The translations under genes were made by a program, and so were the position numbers. 13,476 nt of DNA from DAOTZU01 sp034433995 (GTDB taxonomy: Bacteria > Chloroflexota > Anaerolineae > UBA1429). The stretch covers positions 1 through 13,476 of the forward strand of contig DAOTZU010000165.1 of assembly GCA_034433995.1 (NCBI GenBank), read 5' to 3'. The notes beneath the pieces were generated by a model. The model made no database searches and was not told where the DNA came from. It saw nothing but the letters and a program-made list of their open reading frames with translations. Shown piece after piece: positions 13,261-13,476 of this stretch (position 1 is the stretch's first letter; every line of letters begins with the position of its first letter).

Positions 13261-13476
13261 ATGCGTTCGGCCGATTCCTTGATTCAATCTCTGCCCCATG
13301 TCACGCTCTACAACTGGCGGCCCATGGAGGTGCGCGGCATCAGCGCCGATTCGCGCCGCGTGGCGCCGGGGGACCTCTTTGTGGCCGTGCCGGGCGTGGC
13401 GGTGGATGGCCACCGCTACGTGCCCGACGCCTTGCGCGCCGGGGCGGTGGCTTGCGTGGTGGAGCGGATGCTCCCC
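13261..13476 (+). CDS. murE: MurE-type UDP-MurNAc-tripeptide synthetase, N-terminal part (3' end outside window)
   Basis: MurE adds the third amino acid, usually meso-diaminopimelate or lysine, to UDP-MurNAc-L-Ala-D-Glu in peptidoglycan synthesis. The frame is open to the window edge, giving 72 residues. The segments GISADSRRVAPGDLFVAVPG and VDGHRYVPDALRAGAVACVV are the MurE N-terminal uridine-binding domain. The ATP-binding and ligase domains lie outside, so MurF cannot be fully excluded, although the fit to MurE is better. Two adjacent in-frame ATGs exist (13258 and 13261). I take the second because GAGG (13250-13253) is seven bases from it and only four from the first. Confidence 0.85.
   Translation, partial: MRSADSLIQSLPHVTLYNWRPMEVRGISADSRRVAPGDLFVAVPGVAVDGHRYVPDALRAGAVACVVERMLP

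Noticed and set aside
1..13476. tRNA, rRNA, CRISPR array, insertion sequence or phage attachment site.
   Set aside because: No such pattern was seen on reading. Apart from the terminator/promoter region, the heptad-repeat gap and the murE leader, the window is coding.

Overview
The window is GC-rich, densely packed bacterial DNA with every recognisable gene on the + strand. A strictly anaerobic, possibly thermophilic bacterium fits best. It carries a tungsten-type aldehyde ferredoxin oxidoreductase, Hdr-like proteins, a formate dehydrogenase and MurE (so it makes peptidoglycan). The style of the genes suggests a Chloroflexota (Anaerolineae-like) source, but that is an impression and was not tested.

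Layout. (1) 1-2873 is a biosynthetic operon: the 3' end of aspartokinase, an archaeal/fungal-type aspartate-semialdehyde dehydrogenase, and a HAD-like protein of unknown role. It ends in a strong intrinsic terminator at 2919-2961. (2) 2962-3140 is a control region with two sigma-70-like promoters and a 10-bp-arm palindrome over the second start site. (3) 3141-13181 is one long redox operon: MoaD-like protein, AOR, four-cluster ferredoxin, HdrA-MvhD fusion, HdrC-ferredoxin-MvhD fusion, FrhB-like iron-sulfur protein, formate dehydrogenase catalytic subunit, and a polyferredoxin. A small heptad-repeat hairpin sits before hdrA. (4) 13210-13476 holds a promoter and the first 72 codons of murE, cut by the window edge.

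The central observation is that two operon genes are interrupted by one in-frame UGA each, and both are best read as selenocysteine. In the formate dehydrogenase the UGA (10551-10553) lies at the catalytic Sec position. It is followed by a hairpin with the same spacing and GGUCU loop as the E. coli fdhF SECIS. In HdrA the UGA (6487-6489) replaces the second residue of a Cys-x-x-Cys motif next to the FAD domain, giving Cys-Ser-Ile-Sec. It is followed by a candidate SECIS hairpin with a bulged U and a G-starting loop. A conventional gene caller would break both genes in two.

How the genes may work together (inference): AOR oxidises an aldehyde or reduces an acid and exchanges electrons with the ferredoxins. 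The flavin-containing HdrA splits or merges electron streams, and MvhD domains pass electrons to or from the selenium formate dehydrogenase. No HdrB is present in the window, so heterodisulfide is unlikely to be the substrate. About twenty [4Fe-4S] clusters are predicted from cysteine motifs. The locus resembles in parts the class II benzoyl-CoA reductase (Bam) and methanogen Fdh-Hdr assemblies, but this gene order matches neither as I know them.
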